The position numbers and the translations under genes are program-made. The notes under the pieces were generated by a model, which was not told the DNA's origin, did not search any database, and saw nothing but the letters and a program-made list of their open reading frames with translations. Below are positions 18,199-26,209 of a DNA stretch of 64,000 nucleotides, one piece after another. The DNA is from Eubacterium sp. (GTDB lineage Bacteria > Bacillota > Clostridia > Lachnospirales > Lachnospiraceae). The first letter of the stretch is position 1. The number at the start of each line of letters is the position of its first letter. The stretch lies in contig JAFUVQ010000013.1 in NCBI GenBank assembly GCA_017477505.1, forward strand, positions 124,001 through 188,000. The letters run 5' to 3'.

Positions 18199-19347
18199 TT
18201 GAACAAAGTAATGATCAGGACACTTCTTGTTATAATGACTGCTTTCGTCATCAGCCTTTCATTTTCCATAAAAACAGAAGCTGAAGCCAAGCAGGAAATC
18301 GTGTCAATGGACGATTTTTATGACAAGCTGTCCGAGCAGATATATAATCGTGTGACCGTTAGAAATTACATAGTAAATGACAGGTCTCTGATGAAGTCTA
18401 TCGTCAGTTTTTCCTGGAACGAATATGAAAATCACTATCGTGAAGACGCTCCTCTTGCCAGCGGATGCTACACAACTTATTACATTGATAAAATTTATTA
18501 CTCATATAGAGGTTCTGACCTCAGGATCACTATTGACTTTCCTTATTCTGAAATTGATATGAAGAATCATTTCTCAAGGCTGGCTAATCTTGCCACAGAT
18601 CTTAAGGGGAAAAATGATTATGAGACAGTAAAAAATGTTCATGATTATCTGATAGATCATTTCGAATATGATGAGGGCAGATGTGAGGTCAATCACGCGG
18701 ATATCGAGGGCTTCAGAGACGGAGTTATGGTATGCAGCGGATATGGTCTTGCGGCTTACTATCTCCTGAATTCCGCGGGCGTCAAAACACGAATAGTCAT
18801 AGGCTACGGAGGAAACTCCGAATACGGAAATCAGAATCACCTCTGGAATCTGGTATGTCTCGACGGCAAATGGTACAACATGGACGTAACCTGGGACGAC
18901 CTCAGCAAAAGAGGCAAATCATACAAGTATTTCCTTAAAAGTGACAAGGACTTTCCGGATCATACCAGAGTAGGCACCAAAGACAACACGGAAATCAATT
19001 CCCTCGTTTCAAAAACTTCATACCCGCTGCCCCTCAGCCTTACATTTCCGACAATATTTCTGGAGCATGGCGTGCAGCTTATCTTCGCTGCAGTAATAAT
19101 ATTTACTCTGCTGGCAGTTTACTTCAGACGTATCAGAGCTCGTAATAATACATACGTGGTGCAGGGAACATATAACTACAATAATAATTCAGATTCTTTC
19201 GGATATAACGGATACAGCGGGCAGGATGAGCTGAACGGATTAAACGGGCAGAATGTTCCGGGTTACAGACAGGATGGTTTCGACCCGGTCGGATACAGCG
19301 GGCAGGATGGATTTAACGACGGGTTTGACATCAACAATCCGCTGTGA
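18199..19347 (+). CDS. Membrane-anchored transglutaminase-like protein
   Basis: 382 residues. A signal sequence (MIRTLLVIMTAFVISLSF) precedes a transglutaminase-like fold with the Cys-His-Asp triad: VCSGYGLAAYYLL (Cys), NQNHLWNLVCLDGKWYNMDV (His, Asp). A C-terminal helix (LIFAAVIIFTLLAVYF) anchors it, followed by a ~65-residue Gly/Asn/Tyr-rich tail with repeated GYSGQD and GLNGQ segments. Such proteins are proteases or amidohydrolases at the cell surface. It starts 4 nt after the isomerase gene, so it is co-transcribed, although its link to mannoside use is unclear. Confidence 0.85.
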   Translation: MNKVMIRTLLVIMTAFVISLSFSIKTEAEAKQEIVSMDDFYDKLSEQIYNRVTVRNYIVNDRSLMKSIVSFSWNEYENHYREDAPLASGCYTTYYIDKIYYSYRGSDLRITIDFPYSEIDMKNHFSRLANLATDLKGKNDYETVKNVHDYLIDHFEYDEGRCEVNHADIEGFRDGVMVCSGYGLAAYYLLNSAGVKTRIVIGYGGNSEYGNQNHLWNLVCLDGKWYNMDVTWDDLSKRGKSYKYFLKSDKDFPDHTRVGTKDNTEINSLVSKTSYPLPLSLTFPTIFLEHGVQLIFAAVIIFTLLAVYFRRIRARNNTYVVQGTYNYNNNSDSFGYNGYSGQDELNGLNGQNVPGYRQDGFDPVGYSGQDGFNDGFDINNPL

Positions 19348-19397
19348 TATAGTTTAGTGCATTAGTGTAATAAAGTGCATGAAGGAGAATTCTTAGC

Positions 19398-20474
19398 ATG
19401 ATCGCAATACTTAAAAAGGGCACAACAGATAATGAAATACAGGGACTTGTCTCCTGGTTTGAAGAGCAGGGTGTGAAATGTCAGCTTCTGGAAGGCAACA
19501 ATCAGACCATCATAAGTCTCAGAGGAAAGACAAGTCATATTGATACGGAGCTTGTTGAATCACTCGAGATGGTTGAATCCATTAAAAGGGGAAATGTAAA
19601 GCCAAATGATATTTCCTACTCCAACAAAACAGGCATCAAAACCGTAGGTGTTGTCGGACTCGGTATCATAGGTGCCTCCTACGCGAAGGCATTCCGTGAG
19701 AATTCAGATGCGACCATACTCGGATATAACCGTACATTATCAGTTGCACATTTCGCAAAGCTGGAAGGTACCATTGATGATGTACTTACAGCGGAAAATA
19801 TCGGAAGCTGCGACCTTATAATCGTAGCACTTTATCCGGATGCCATAATCGACTTTGTTAAGGAGCACGCAAAGCATATTAAGAAAGGCGCACTTGTAGT
19901 GGATGCCGGTGGTCTTAAGAGAAAGATCTGCCGTGAACTTTTCCCTGTTGCAAAAGAAAATGGATTTACTTTTGTCGGCGGTCATCCTATGGCAGGCAAG
20001 AGATATTCAGGATATAAATATGCCACAGGTTCACTCTTTAAGAAGGCATCGCTTATCATTTGTCCTGAAAAGGAACTGAAGGCATCATCCATGAATCGTA
20101 TCAAGGAAGCATTTGCTCCATGTGAATTCGGCAGGCTCACGGTCTGCACGCCCGAAGAGCATGATGAGGTCATCGCTTTCACTTCGGAGATGCCGCATAT
20201 AATCTCAAATGCATTTATCAAGAGCCCTACTGCCAAAGGTCACAAAGGTTTTTCGGCAGGAAGCTACAACGATATGACCCGTGTCGCATGGCTGAATGAA
20301 ACTATGTGGACGGAAATATTCCTTGAGAACAGAGATAATATCATCAAAGAGATTGATTACCTTTCGGATTTCCTAGAGGAATACAGAAAGGCTCTCGTGG
20401 ATAATGATGCCGATTCCATGTGGAATCTGCTCCACGACGGAAAGCTGGCAAAAGAAGAGATTGACGGAAAGTAA
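19398..20474 (+). CDS. tyrA: Prephenate dehydrogenase with N-terminal DAHP-synthase-type ferredoxin-like domain
   Basis: 358 residues. Residues ~78 onward are a prephenate dehydrogenase: Rossmann motif VGVVGLGIIGASYAKAF, then GGHPMAGKRYSGYKYA and MTRVAWLNETMWTEIFLENR. It oxidises prephenate to 4-hydroxyphenylpyruvate for tyrosine. Residues 1-~70 (MIAILKKGTTDNEIQGLVSW, then IISLRGKTSHIDTELVESL) match the ferredoxin-like regulatory domain found at the front of type I-beta DAHP synthases, where it mediates Tyr/Phe feedback, rather than a C-terminal ACT domain. The RBS is GAAGGAG. aroA follows after 27 nt, forming an aromatic amino acid unit. Confidence 0.9.
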   Translation: MIAILKKGTTDNEIQGLVSWFEEQGVKCQLLEGNNQTIISLRGKTSHIDTELVESLEMVESIKRGNVKPNDISYSNKTGIKTVGVVGLGIIGASYAKAFRENSDATILGYNRTLSVAHFAKLEGTIDDVLTAENIGSCDLIIVALYPDAIIDFVKEHAKHIKKGALVVDAGGLKRKICRELFPVAKENGFTFVGGHPMAGKRYSGYKYATGSLFKKASLIICPEKELKASSMNRIKEAFAPCEFGRLTVCTPEEHDEVIAFTSEMPHIISNAFIKSPTAKGHKGFSAGSYNDMTRVAWLNETMWTEIFLENRDNIIKEIDYLSDFLEEYRKALVDNDADSMWNLLHDGKLAKEEIDGK

Positions 20475-20501
20475 GATTGCCGTCAGATTGGAACAAACCG
20501 C

Positions 20502-22010
20502 ATGAACAGTATCGTTTTACATACCTACAAATATCATATTGGAGGAACCATCAGGGCGATTGCATCGAAATCACATGCACATCGCCTTATCATCGCCGCA
20601 TCACTTGCTGATATTCCCACCAGAATCTATATCAATACCACATCGAAAGACATCGAGGCAACCATCTCCTGTATGGAAGCCCTCGGTGCGGTTTTTGCGC
20701 CATTTGACGGCGGATACGATGTGACGCCGATTGCTGCGGACCGGGCCGGTAACAAAGTTAAGAAGTCATCTGCCGGACCGGCCGATTCCAAAGAAATGAC
20801 ATCATCTTCCGAACCGGCCGGCTCCATATACAGCGTTGACTGTGGTGAAAGCGGCTCAACTTTAAGATTTCTGCTTCCCATACTGGGTATACTGGGACTA
20901 AGTACATCCATAACCATGCACGGACGACTTTCCGAACGTCCGCTCTCACCTCTCTATGAAGAAATGTTACGCCACGGAGCGACCATGTCACCGGTGGGCA
21001 CAAATCCATTTTTCATAAAAGACGCTATGACCGGCGGCATTTTTAATATTGCCGGAAATGTTTCATCACAATATATTACAGGGCTTCTTCTTGCTCTTCC
21101 CCTTGCCAAAGAGGACAGCGAGATACGGATAATCGGCAAGCTCGAATCACGCCCTTATGTGAATATTACACTTTCAGTTCTGGATATGTTCGGAATTGCA
21201 TACGAAGAAATTCCGTCTGCTGCTTCCGTAAATGAATTCACAGCTTCTGATAATACGGCTTCAGATAATACAGACTCAGATAACAAAGAAATCTCAACCA
21301 TATATATAATAAAAGGAAACCAGACCTATCATTCTCCTTCCGAATGCACGGTAAGCGGAGACTGGTCCAACTCGGCCTTTTTCCTGTCAGCCGGAGCCAT
21401 CTCCAAAGACGGAGTAACCGTTACCGGACTTGATTTGAATTCTCCTCAGGGTGACAAAGCTATAATCGATCTGCTTCGCAGATTCGGTGCGGATATCACT
21501 TTTAATACTGTCTCCGCATCATCCGATCCTGCTGCATCACCCGATTCATCCGATACTGCCTCATCACTCGTCTCTGCCTCAGGATTGTCATCAATAACCG
21601 TAAAAGGCGGAAGTCTCCACGGCATCGATATAGACGCAGCAGATATACCTGACCTGGTTCCGATACTTTCAGCTGTTGCGGCAACTGCAGAGGGAACAAC
21701 CATAATCCGAAATATCGAGCGCCTCCGCATTAAAGAGAGCGACCGGGTAAAGACTGTGATAGAAACACTCACCAATCTCGGAGCCACAATATCAGAATCA
21801 AAAGATGAAGATGGTAATGCCATACTCCTTATTGAAGGAAGCAGAACTCTCCCCGGCGGCATCGTGGACTCATATAACGACCACAGAATAGCAATGACCG
21901 CCGCAGTACTGAGTATAGCCTGCAGCGGCCCGGTAACAATCGTTGATCCACTTGCTGTTAATAAATCATATCCAACATTCTATGAAGACTTTGATAAAGC
22001 ATGTCATTAG
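20502..22010 (+). CDS. aroA: 3-phosphoshikimate 1-carboxyvinyltransferase (EPSP synthase) with low-complexity insertions
   Basis: 502 residues, ~70 more than usual. The fold motifs are intact: IASKSHAHRLIIAASLA (PEP/shikimate site Lys), CGESGSTLRFLLPIL, LESRPYVNITLSVLDM, IKESDRVKTVIETL and SYNDHRIAMTAAVL. The extra length sits in three Ser/Ala/Asp-rich inserts at roughly residues 87-110, 245-265 and 345-370 (e.g. FTASDNTASDNTDSDN), at predicted loops. These probably do not destroy activity but are unusual for a core enzyme. Together with tyrA, 27 nt upstream, it serves the shikimate/tyrosine route. Confidence 0.93.
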   Translation: MNSIVLHTYKYHIGGTIRAIASKSHAHRLIIAASLADIPTRIYINTTSKDIEATISCMEALGAVFAPFDGGYDVTPIAADRAGNKVKKSSAGPADSKEMTSSSEPAGSIYSVDCGESGSTLRFLLPILGILGLSTSITMHGRLSERPLSPLYEEMLRHGATMSPVGTNPFFIKDAMTGGIFNIAGNVSSQYITGLLLALPLAKEDSEIRIIGKLESRPYVNITLSVLDMFGIAYEEIPSAASVNEFTASDNTASDNTDSDNKEISTIYIIKGNQTYHSPSECTVSGDWSNSAFFLSAGAISKDGVTVTGLDLNSPQGDKAIIDLLRRFGADITFNTVSASSDPAASPDSSDTASSLVSASGLSSITVKGGSLHGIDIDAADIPDLVPILSAVAATAEGTTIIRNIERLRIKESDRVKTVIETLTNLGATISESKDEDGNAILLIEGSRTLPGGIVDSYNDHRIAMTAAVLSIACSGPVTIVDPLAVNKSYPTFYEDFDKACH

Positions 22011-22011
22011 C

Positions 22012-22060
22012 GCCGGGCGCGGATTGCGAAGCAATCTACCTCACGCGCGAGTGCACTTCC
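22012..22060. repeat. GC-rich dispersed repeat after aroA
   Basis: GCGCCGGGCGCGGATTGCGA begins a segment that continues with GCAATCTACCTCACGCGCGA and GTGCACTTCCCC. The ATTGCGAAGCAAT part is palindromic. The CGCGAGTGC motif recurs near 26056 (reverse) and 32818, and GCGAAGCA..TACCTC at 4598-4623 (reverse). Confidence 0.45.
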
Positions 22061-22065
22061 CCTTG

Positions 22066-22761
22066 TCAGACTGACAGAATCTTCTTCAGCTGTTTATCTT
22101 CCACTCCCGGAAGTATCTTCTTCAGCTGCCTGAACAGCCTGTCATACGATTCTTCCGGAGTTCTGTTATAAACCTTGTCCGTGAACTTCCTGCCGAAAAA
22201 CTTCTCCGGAGTCGAATACTCGGCAATGCCCCATCCATATTCATTTCCAAATTTATCTTCGGCATAACGGAAGTCTGAGATCAGGACATAGCACTGCTTC
22301 TGAAGCCGCGTTATGGCACTGTCAAATCCTTTTCTGCCGCCTTTCCTGTAATTGCCCATGCGCTTAAGAGGCTTGGAAAGTATCGGAGCGTTAGCATCCA
22401 GCAGTTCATAAAGCTCTTTATCGTCAAATGAAGCGAGGCCGTCCTCATACCTTGCGTCAAAGTCATAACCGTCACGCCTTACATTTGCAAAATCCGGAAA
22501 CCATTTGGAACTTACATACATGGCCTTGCCGCGAAGGAATTTACCGTAGGCGCAGCCTGACTGATTAATAACGGGGCCTTTCCATTCCCATGCAGCCCAG
22601 AAACCTTCCTTGGTATCATTATACCAATGCCCGGGCGCCATATGTTCCTCCAATGAGAAGCCCTCTATATCATTTATGAAAAACGGAACAAAGCCGATCT
22701 CATCTATCAGCCATATCACATCATCCATAGAATCAATTTTGAAATCATCAAAGAAAGTCAT
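22066..22761 (-). CDS. AlkZ-like conserved protein
   Basis: 231 residues from the ATG at 22761, which has GGAGG five nt upstream; an upstream extension overlapping the LUD gene lacks an RBS. Sequence features are ISWLIDEIGFVPFF-like N terminus, PGHWYNDTKEGFWAAWEWKG and a Trp/Tyr-rich core FPDFANVRRDGYDFDARYED. This resembles proteins annotated as AlkZ-related (COG3214, the YcaQ/AlkZ DNA glycosylase group), but I cannot confirm the glycosylase active site. It follows the LUD-domain gene by ~55 nt on the same strand. Confidence 0.6.
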   Translation of the reverse strand: MTFFDDFKIDSMDDVIWLIDEIGFVPFFINDIEGFSLEEHMAPGHWYNDTKEGFWAAWEWKGPVINQSGCAYGKFLRGKAMYVSSKWFPDFANVRRDGYDFDARYEDGLASFDDKELYELLDANAPILSKPLKRMGNYRKGGRKGFDSAITRLQKQCYVLISDFRYAEDKFGNEYGWGIAEYSTPEKFFGRKFTDKVYNRTPEESYDRLFRQLKKILPGVEDKQLKKILSV

Positions 22762-22816
22762 ATATCCTCCCCAAATGGATAGCTCAACATGCATCTCACG
22801 TGCGGGTTCGCATATA

Positions 22817-23446
22817 TCAGAATCCAAGATCATCATTAACAAGTATCACAGAGATTCTGTCCTTATGCCTTGAGAATCTTGTTATAAGAAACTGACAGCA
22901 TATGGTATCAGGCGACTTACAGTCCATGCAGGCCCCTGTCCTAGCACAAGGAGTGGAAAGACCGAAACGCTGTGCATTTATCGGAGCAGCAACATTACGT
23001 GCTCTCTTCATGGCACCGTCCAGGTCATTGCAGACCTTATTCATTCCGACTATGAATAGCACCTTTTTAGGTCCCTGAGCTATAGCCGAAACTCTGTTAG
23101 AGTTACCGTCGATATTAACCAGGATGCCGTCTTCAGTCATAGCGTTTACACTTGAAAGGAAGAAATCCGCATCATAAGCCGCAAGCATTGCAGCCCTTTT
23201 GTCCTCATAAGCATCTCTGTCAATGAAATTATAATCACCGTTTTTGAGCGCATCCACAAGACCGATCTCATGAGCACTCATGGCTCCACCCATGGTAACC
23301 GAGCTTTTCTCCGGTATCAGCTCCAGTGCTTTGGCAAGAGCCGCCTCTTTACTTCCGGCATAGAAAGCTGTCATGTTTCTGGACTCAAGTCCCTTAATGA
23401 CCTTCTGAGCAAGCAGTTCATTTCTCTTAAAAATGTTTTCGTTCAT
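22817..23446 (-). CDS. LUD domain protein (LutC/YkgG-like)
   Basis: 209 residues: IFKRNELLAQKVIKGLESRN, SVTMGGAMSAHEIGLVDAL, FLSSVNAMTEDGILVNIDG, then GPKKVLFIVGMNKV and a Cys-rich tail CARTGACMDCKSPDTIC. This is the DUF162/LUD fold of lactate utilisation proteins, in the stand-alone form common in Clostridia. The tail Cys cluster may bind a metal or iron-sulfur centre. Exact role unknown. The start has GGGAGG seven nt upstream. The gap to 23711 upstream holds only AT-rich sequence. Confidence 0.85.
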   Translation of the reverse strand: MNENIFKRNELLAQKVIKGLESRNMTAFYAGSKEAALAKALELIPEKSSVTMGGAMSAHEIGLVDALKNGDYNFIDRDAYEDKRAAMLAAYDADFFLSSVNAMTEDGILVNIDGNSNRVSAIAQGPKKVLFIVGMNKVCNDLDGAMKRARNVAAPINAQRFGLSTPCARTGACMDCKSPDTICCQFLITRFSRHKDRISVILVNDDLGF

Positions 23447-23710
23447 ATAAACCTCCCTGAATCTAAAACTGCATTTATTACAATGATCTTTCTGGAAAAA
23501 TTAAATTAATTATATCGTAGCTAATCTGTCACTTCAATCACTTATAAATTGAATACTTCAGTAAAATATGTATAAAAAAACTGTTTTCTGATATGAAATA
23601 ACTATAATGTGTTATTTATTTGTAAATTCCATGTTACTAACATGTTAATAACCCCGAAAAACGAGGCAACAAATGCTAGCAAAGTACTTATTTTACTCAC
23701 AATTTATTGC

Positions 23711-23739
23711 TTGACGGAGGCCAAAATCGGCTATATATT
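23711..23739 (+). promoter_or_regulatory. Promoter of the Rpn-family nuclease gene
   Basis: TTGACG at 23711-23716, a 17-nt spacer and TATATT at 23734-23739. The rest of the ~380-nt gap between the LUD gene and the nuclease start is AT-rich with no convincing gene. Confidence 0.65.
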
Positions 23740-23828
23740 TTAGTTGGTGGTCATGTTTATTCATCATGATTGTTTTAAGCAGGAAACTGCAAAAAAACAA
23801 TACATTTTACAAGAAAGAAGGGATAAAC

Positions 23829-24782
23829 ATGGCCAAAGAAAACCAAAAGCCAAAAAACAGCGTATTCGTTGATCTGTTTCAGACAAGCGAGTTCGCTGAG
23901 AAGAATGTGAAGGAACTCTCAAGATGGTTACTCAATCTTGAGGACGACTGGGATGGTAAGATTGAACCGTTCCGGTTGGAGAATGCACTCTACATGGATT
24001 ATCAGAATGATGTTTCATACATCGTTGATGACCGGTTGCTTGTATTCTCGGAGCATCAGAGCACCATTAACAACAACATGCCTGCTAGGATGCTGATTTA
24101 TGTTGGTAGAGTTTTGGAGAGACATCTTCCGGCGAAGGTTCGGTTTAAGAAGCAATTGGTAAAGATACCAAGACCACTCTTCTATGTCTTCTATAATGGA
24201 AAAGAAGAGCTTCCACTCGTGTCGCGTTTAAATCTGCGTGACGCATATAAGGATGTCGATAATTTGCTGCATAGTGTGCCTGAAGAATATAAAGGCGGTG
24301 GGCTTGATCTTACGGTAACTGTGATCAATATCAATCAGTATATCGACGATAATGAAAATGAGCTTATCAAGAATTGTCCGGTGATTTGGGAGTATGCTCA
24401 GTTCAGTCAGAAGGTCAGGGAGTGTAATAAGAATGAGTTCAGGAAGTCGCTCGAGGATGTTGTGAATGAGTGCATCAATGACGATATTTTGAGGGAGTAT
24501 CTTATCTCTAGAAGTTCGGAGGTTATCAATATGGTATTCGGCGAATATAACTATGATGAAGATATTGCTGTGCAGAGGGAAGAAGCTGCGGAAGAAGCTT
24601 GGGGTAAAGCTTGGGGTAAAGCTTGGGATGAGTCTCGTTTTCGGGATCGTATTGATTACTCTGTACGCAAGTTGAGAAAAGGTATGTCCGAGGCAGATCT
24701 CTTTCTAGACTTGAAGGAGTCTTTTGATATCGACGAAGAAACGGCAAGAAAGATTATCGATACTGCTCTTATAGAAAAGTAG
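23829..24782 (+). CDS. Rpn family PD-(D/E)XK nuclease / transposase-like protein
   Basis: 317 residues from the ATG at 23829 (AAGGGA seven nt upstream). Central motif DDRLLVFSEHQSTINNNMPA carries the D...ExQ catalytic pattern of the Rpn/PDDEXK_2 family, known as recombination-promoting nucleases and often multicopy in Lachnospiraceae. The C-terminal part has an in-frame 12-nt tandem repeat giving AWGKAWGKAW, followed by a helical tail (KLRKGMSEADLFLDLKESF). It stands alone with its own promoter and terminator, as is typical of this mobile-like family. Confidence 0.88.
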   Translation: MAKENQKPKNSVFVDLFQTSEFAEKNVKELSRWLLNLEDDWDGKIEPFRLENALYMDYQNDVSYIVDDRLLVFSEHQSTINNNMPARMLIYVGRVLERHLPAKVRFKKQLVKIPRPLFYVFYNGKEELPLVSRLNLRDAYKDVDNLLHSVPEEYKGGGLDLTVTVININQYIDDNENELIKNCPVIWEYAQFSQKVRECNKNEFRKSLEDVVNECINDDILREYLISRSSEVINMVFGEYNYDEDIAVQREEAAEEAWGKAWGKAWDESRFRDRIDYSVRKLRKGMSEADLFLDLKESFDIDEETARKIIDTALIEK

Positions 24783-24876
24783 GACTTATAAATTATAAAA
24801 ACGAGGCTGGCAAACAAAGTCAGCCGTTGAAGTAGCCCTAAACAATGTATCCAGTTAAAAGAATCATAATTCCAAG

Positions 24877-24911
24877 CTGCCCACAGGCATCTGTGGGCAG
24901 TTACTGTTTTT
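24877..24911 (+). terminator. Terminator of the Rpn-family gene
   Basis: A perfect 10-bp stem (CTGCCCACAG / CTGTGGGCAG) with a GCAT loop, followed after a few bases by CTGTTTTTCTT. Confidence 0.8.
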
Positions 24912-24960
24912 CTTCTAACTGACTTTTGAATATGGTCTAAATGAGCTTGAGGAAAAGACT

Positions 24961-25317
24961 ATGAAAGAAATCACATGTGAAAACTGTGGAAGAAAGTATT
25001 CGATTCCATTATCAGCAAACTTTATATATTTCTGTCCTGACTGTCATTCGTATAATGGTTGTGAATGTGAATATGGATTCTGGTACATCACGCCCTGCGT
25101 AATGTATAATGGGAAAGAGAAAATCGCCACGATAACAGGTGGTGGCGGCGAGTTTCAGCTGGAATCTGATATTCCGGCCCTGAACGTCAAGCTGACAAAA
25201 GGGTACAAGGATCTTGAGGTGTATCATGAAGCTGAGGATATTGTTCGAGGATATCTGAACTCTTTATACGAATCAAATGAAGAGTCAGTTAACAAACCCA
25301 TAAATAGTAACAATTAA
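24961..25317 (+). CDS. Small zinc-ribbon protein, unknown function
   Basis: 118 residues. It opens with MKEITCENCGRKYSIPL and FCPDCH, two CxxC knuckles of a zinc ribbon, plus CEC shortly after; a beta-rich remainder follows. The reading frame stays open beyond the TAA at 25315 for another ~140 codons (25318-25800), and both sides of the stop are Asn/Ser-rich, so this could be a truncated longer protein. RBS GAGGAA. Not recognised as a family. Confidence 0.6.
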   Translation: MKEITCENCGRKYSIPLSANFIYFCPDCHSYNGCECEYGFWYITPCVMYNGKEKIATITGGGGEFQLESDIPALNVKLTKGYKDLEVYHEAEDIVRGYLNSLYESNEESVNKPINSNN

Positions 25318-25715
25318 AATGGTGTGAGTTTAGCTAATTCATATGTTTGCAACTCAAGTGGTTATAATTCAAACGATATTCCACCTTCTAAAAAACTGTT
25401 TCAGTATAATATAAACGATAAGTTTGATGTGAAAGCAGGAACCTTACTTGATGCTTTTTCAACAGATGAATCCGGCGTTCTTTACTACTGGAACAAAAGC
25501 AGTTCTTATGTAACTTCTGTAGGTGCTGATATTGATGGGAAGCCAGCTGAAAAAAGACTCTTTTACATTCCTAGTGTTTCTGCAGGAGGCGTTTCAGATA
25601 TTCAGAGAGGCGTCGATGCGATTACATCAACGCAAATGAGAAAAAAGAGAATCATCGAGTGCGTTTCCTACGTTGATTCTCTGCATTTTATTGAAAAAAA
25701 AATTATAAAATCCTC

Positions 25716-25744
25716 TTGCACATTTTTAGGCAAACTGTTATCCT
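25716..25744 (+). promoter_or_regulatory. Candidate promoter of the ABC-F leader
   Basis: TTGCAC at 25716, 17-nt spacer, TATCCT at 25739-25744. It is a moderate match, but correctly placed ~30 nt before a strong RBS and a 7-codon ORF. Confidence 0.45.
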
Positions 25745-25776
25745 ACATAAAGATTAGAGAAAACAGGAGGAGACCA

Positions 25777-25800
25777 ATGAGAACTATTTCTTGCAGATAA
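25777..25800 (+). CDS. Seven-residue leader peptide MRTISCR of the ABC-F gene
   Basis: A perfect AGGAGG (25765-25770) lies six nt before an ATG opening a 7-codon ORF ending TAA. An isolated strong RBS on so short an ORF, 410 nt ahead of an antibiotic-resistance-type ABC-F gene and upstream of a hairpin plus a terminator, is the arrangement of ribosome-mediated attenuation in erm, msr, vml and lsa-type genes. Here the stall-inducing drug is unknown. Downstream, ATACAGTTT (25809-25817) pairs perfectly with AAACTGTAT (25878-25886), and GCAGGA at 25891 could compete for the right arm of the terminator at 25995. Confidence 0.6.
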   Translation: MRTISCR

Positions 25801-25978
25801 TTTTATGAATACAGTTTTGACTACGGTGCATTAGCCGGGTACTTTTTCGGTATTTACGGCAGGTTCATTATGTTCAGAAACTGTATGTATGCAGGAAATA
25901 ATTCATAGTGGTTCCCATTTTATATCGTTACTTACTGGTGTACTTTTTAAAATTACACGTCTTGTAAATGACACTTTC

Positions 25979-26010
25979 AGCCGCAGGATTATACTCCTGC
26001 GGCTGTTTTT
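25979..26010 (+). terminator. Terminator in the ABC-F leader (candidate attenuator)
   Basis: A perfect 10-bp GC-rich stem (AGCCGCAGGA / TCCTGCGGCT) with a six-base loop followed by GTTTTT. It sits between the leader peptide and the ABC-F gene, so default transcription from the leader promoter would stop here. Confidence 0.8.
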
Positions 26011-26075
26011 ATATAATAGGAAACTGCGTTTCCTATTATATACCCTCCGGGGGATGCGCACTCGCGCGATACGTA
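26011..26075. repeat. Palindrome plus CGCGAGTGCGCATCCC element (copy 1)
   Basis: A perfect 14-bp inverted repeat (ATATAATAGGAAAC / GTTTCCTATTATAT, three-base loop, 26011-26041) is followed by CCCTCCGGGGGATGCGCACT and CGCGCG. Read on the reverse strand, it aligns with 32815-32875: the same CGCGAGTGCGCATCCC then TATATAATAGGAAACGCAGT. A dispersed intergenic element is likely. Confidence 0.6.
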
Positions 26076-26209
26076 GGATGCTTTTTTACATATTTGATAA
26101 ACGACTTAGAGTAGTACGTGACTCACATGAAGGCCACGAGGATACTCATCCCACTAGGCAGAAGCTCGTGTCCGTCTACTCACGCGTTTTATGAGGGAGG
26201 CGATATTTA

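Larger units (their letters stand above)
25324..25800 (+). pseudogene. In-frame continuation of the zinc-ribbon ORF, probable degraded 3' part
   Basis: The frame continues directly after TAA 25315-25317. The first ~95 codons (LANSYVCNSSGYNSNDIPPS) look protein-like, but no family is recognised and there is no good RBS for the GTG at 25324. The last ~30 codons overlap the promoter, RBS and leader peptide of the downstream ABC-F gene and are probably not meaningful as protein. A genuine separate gene is less likely. Confidence 0.35.
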
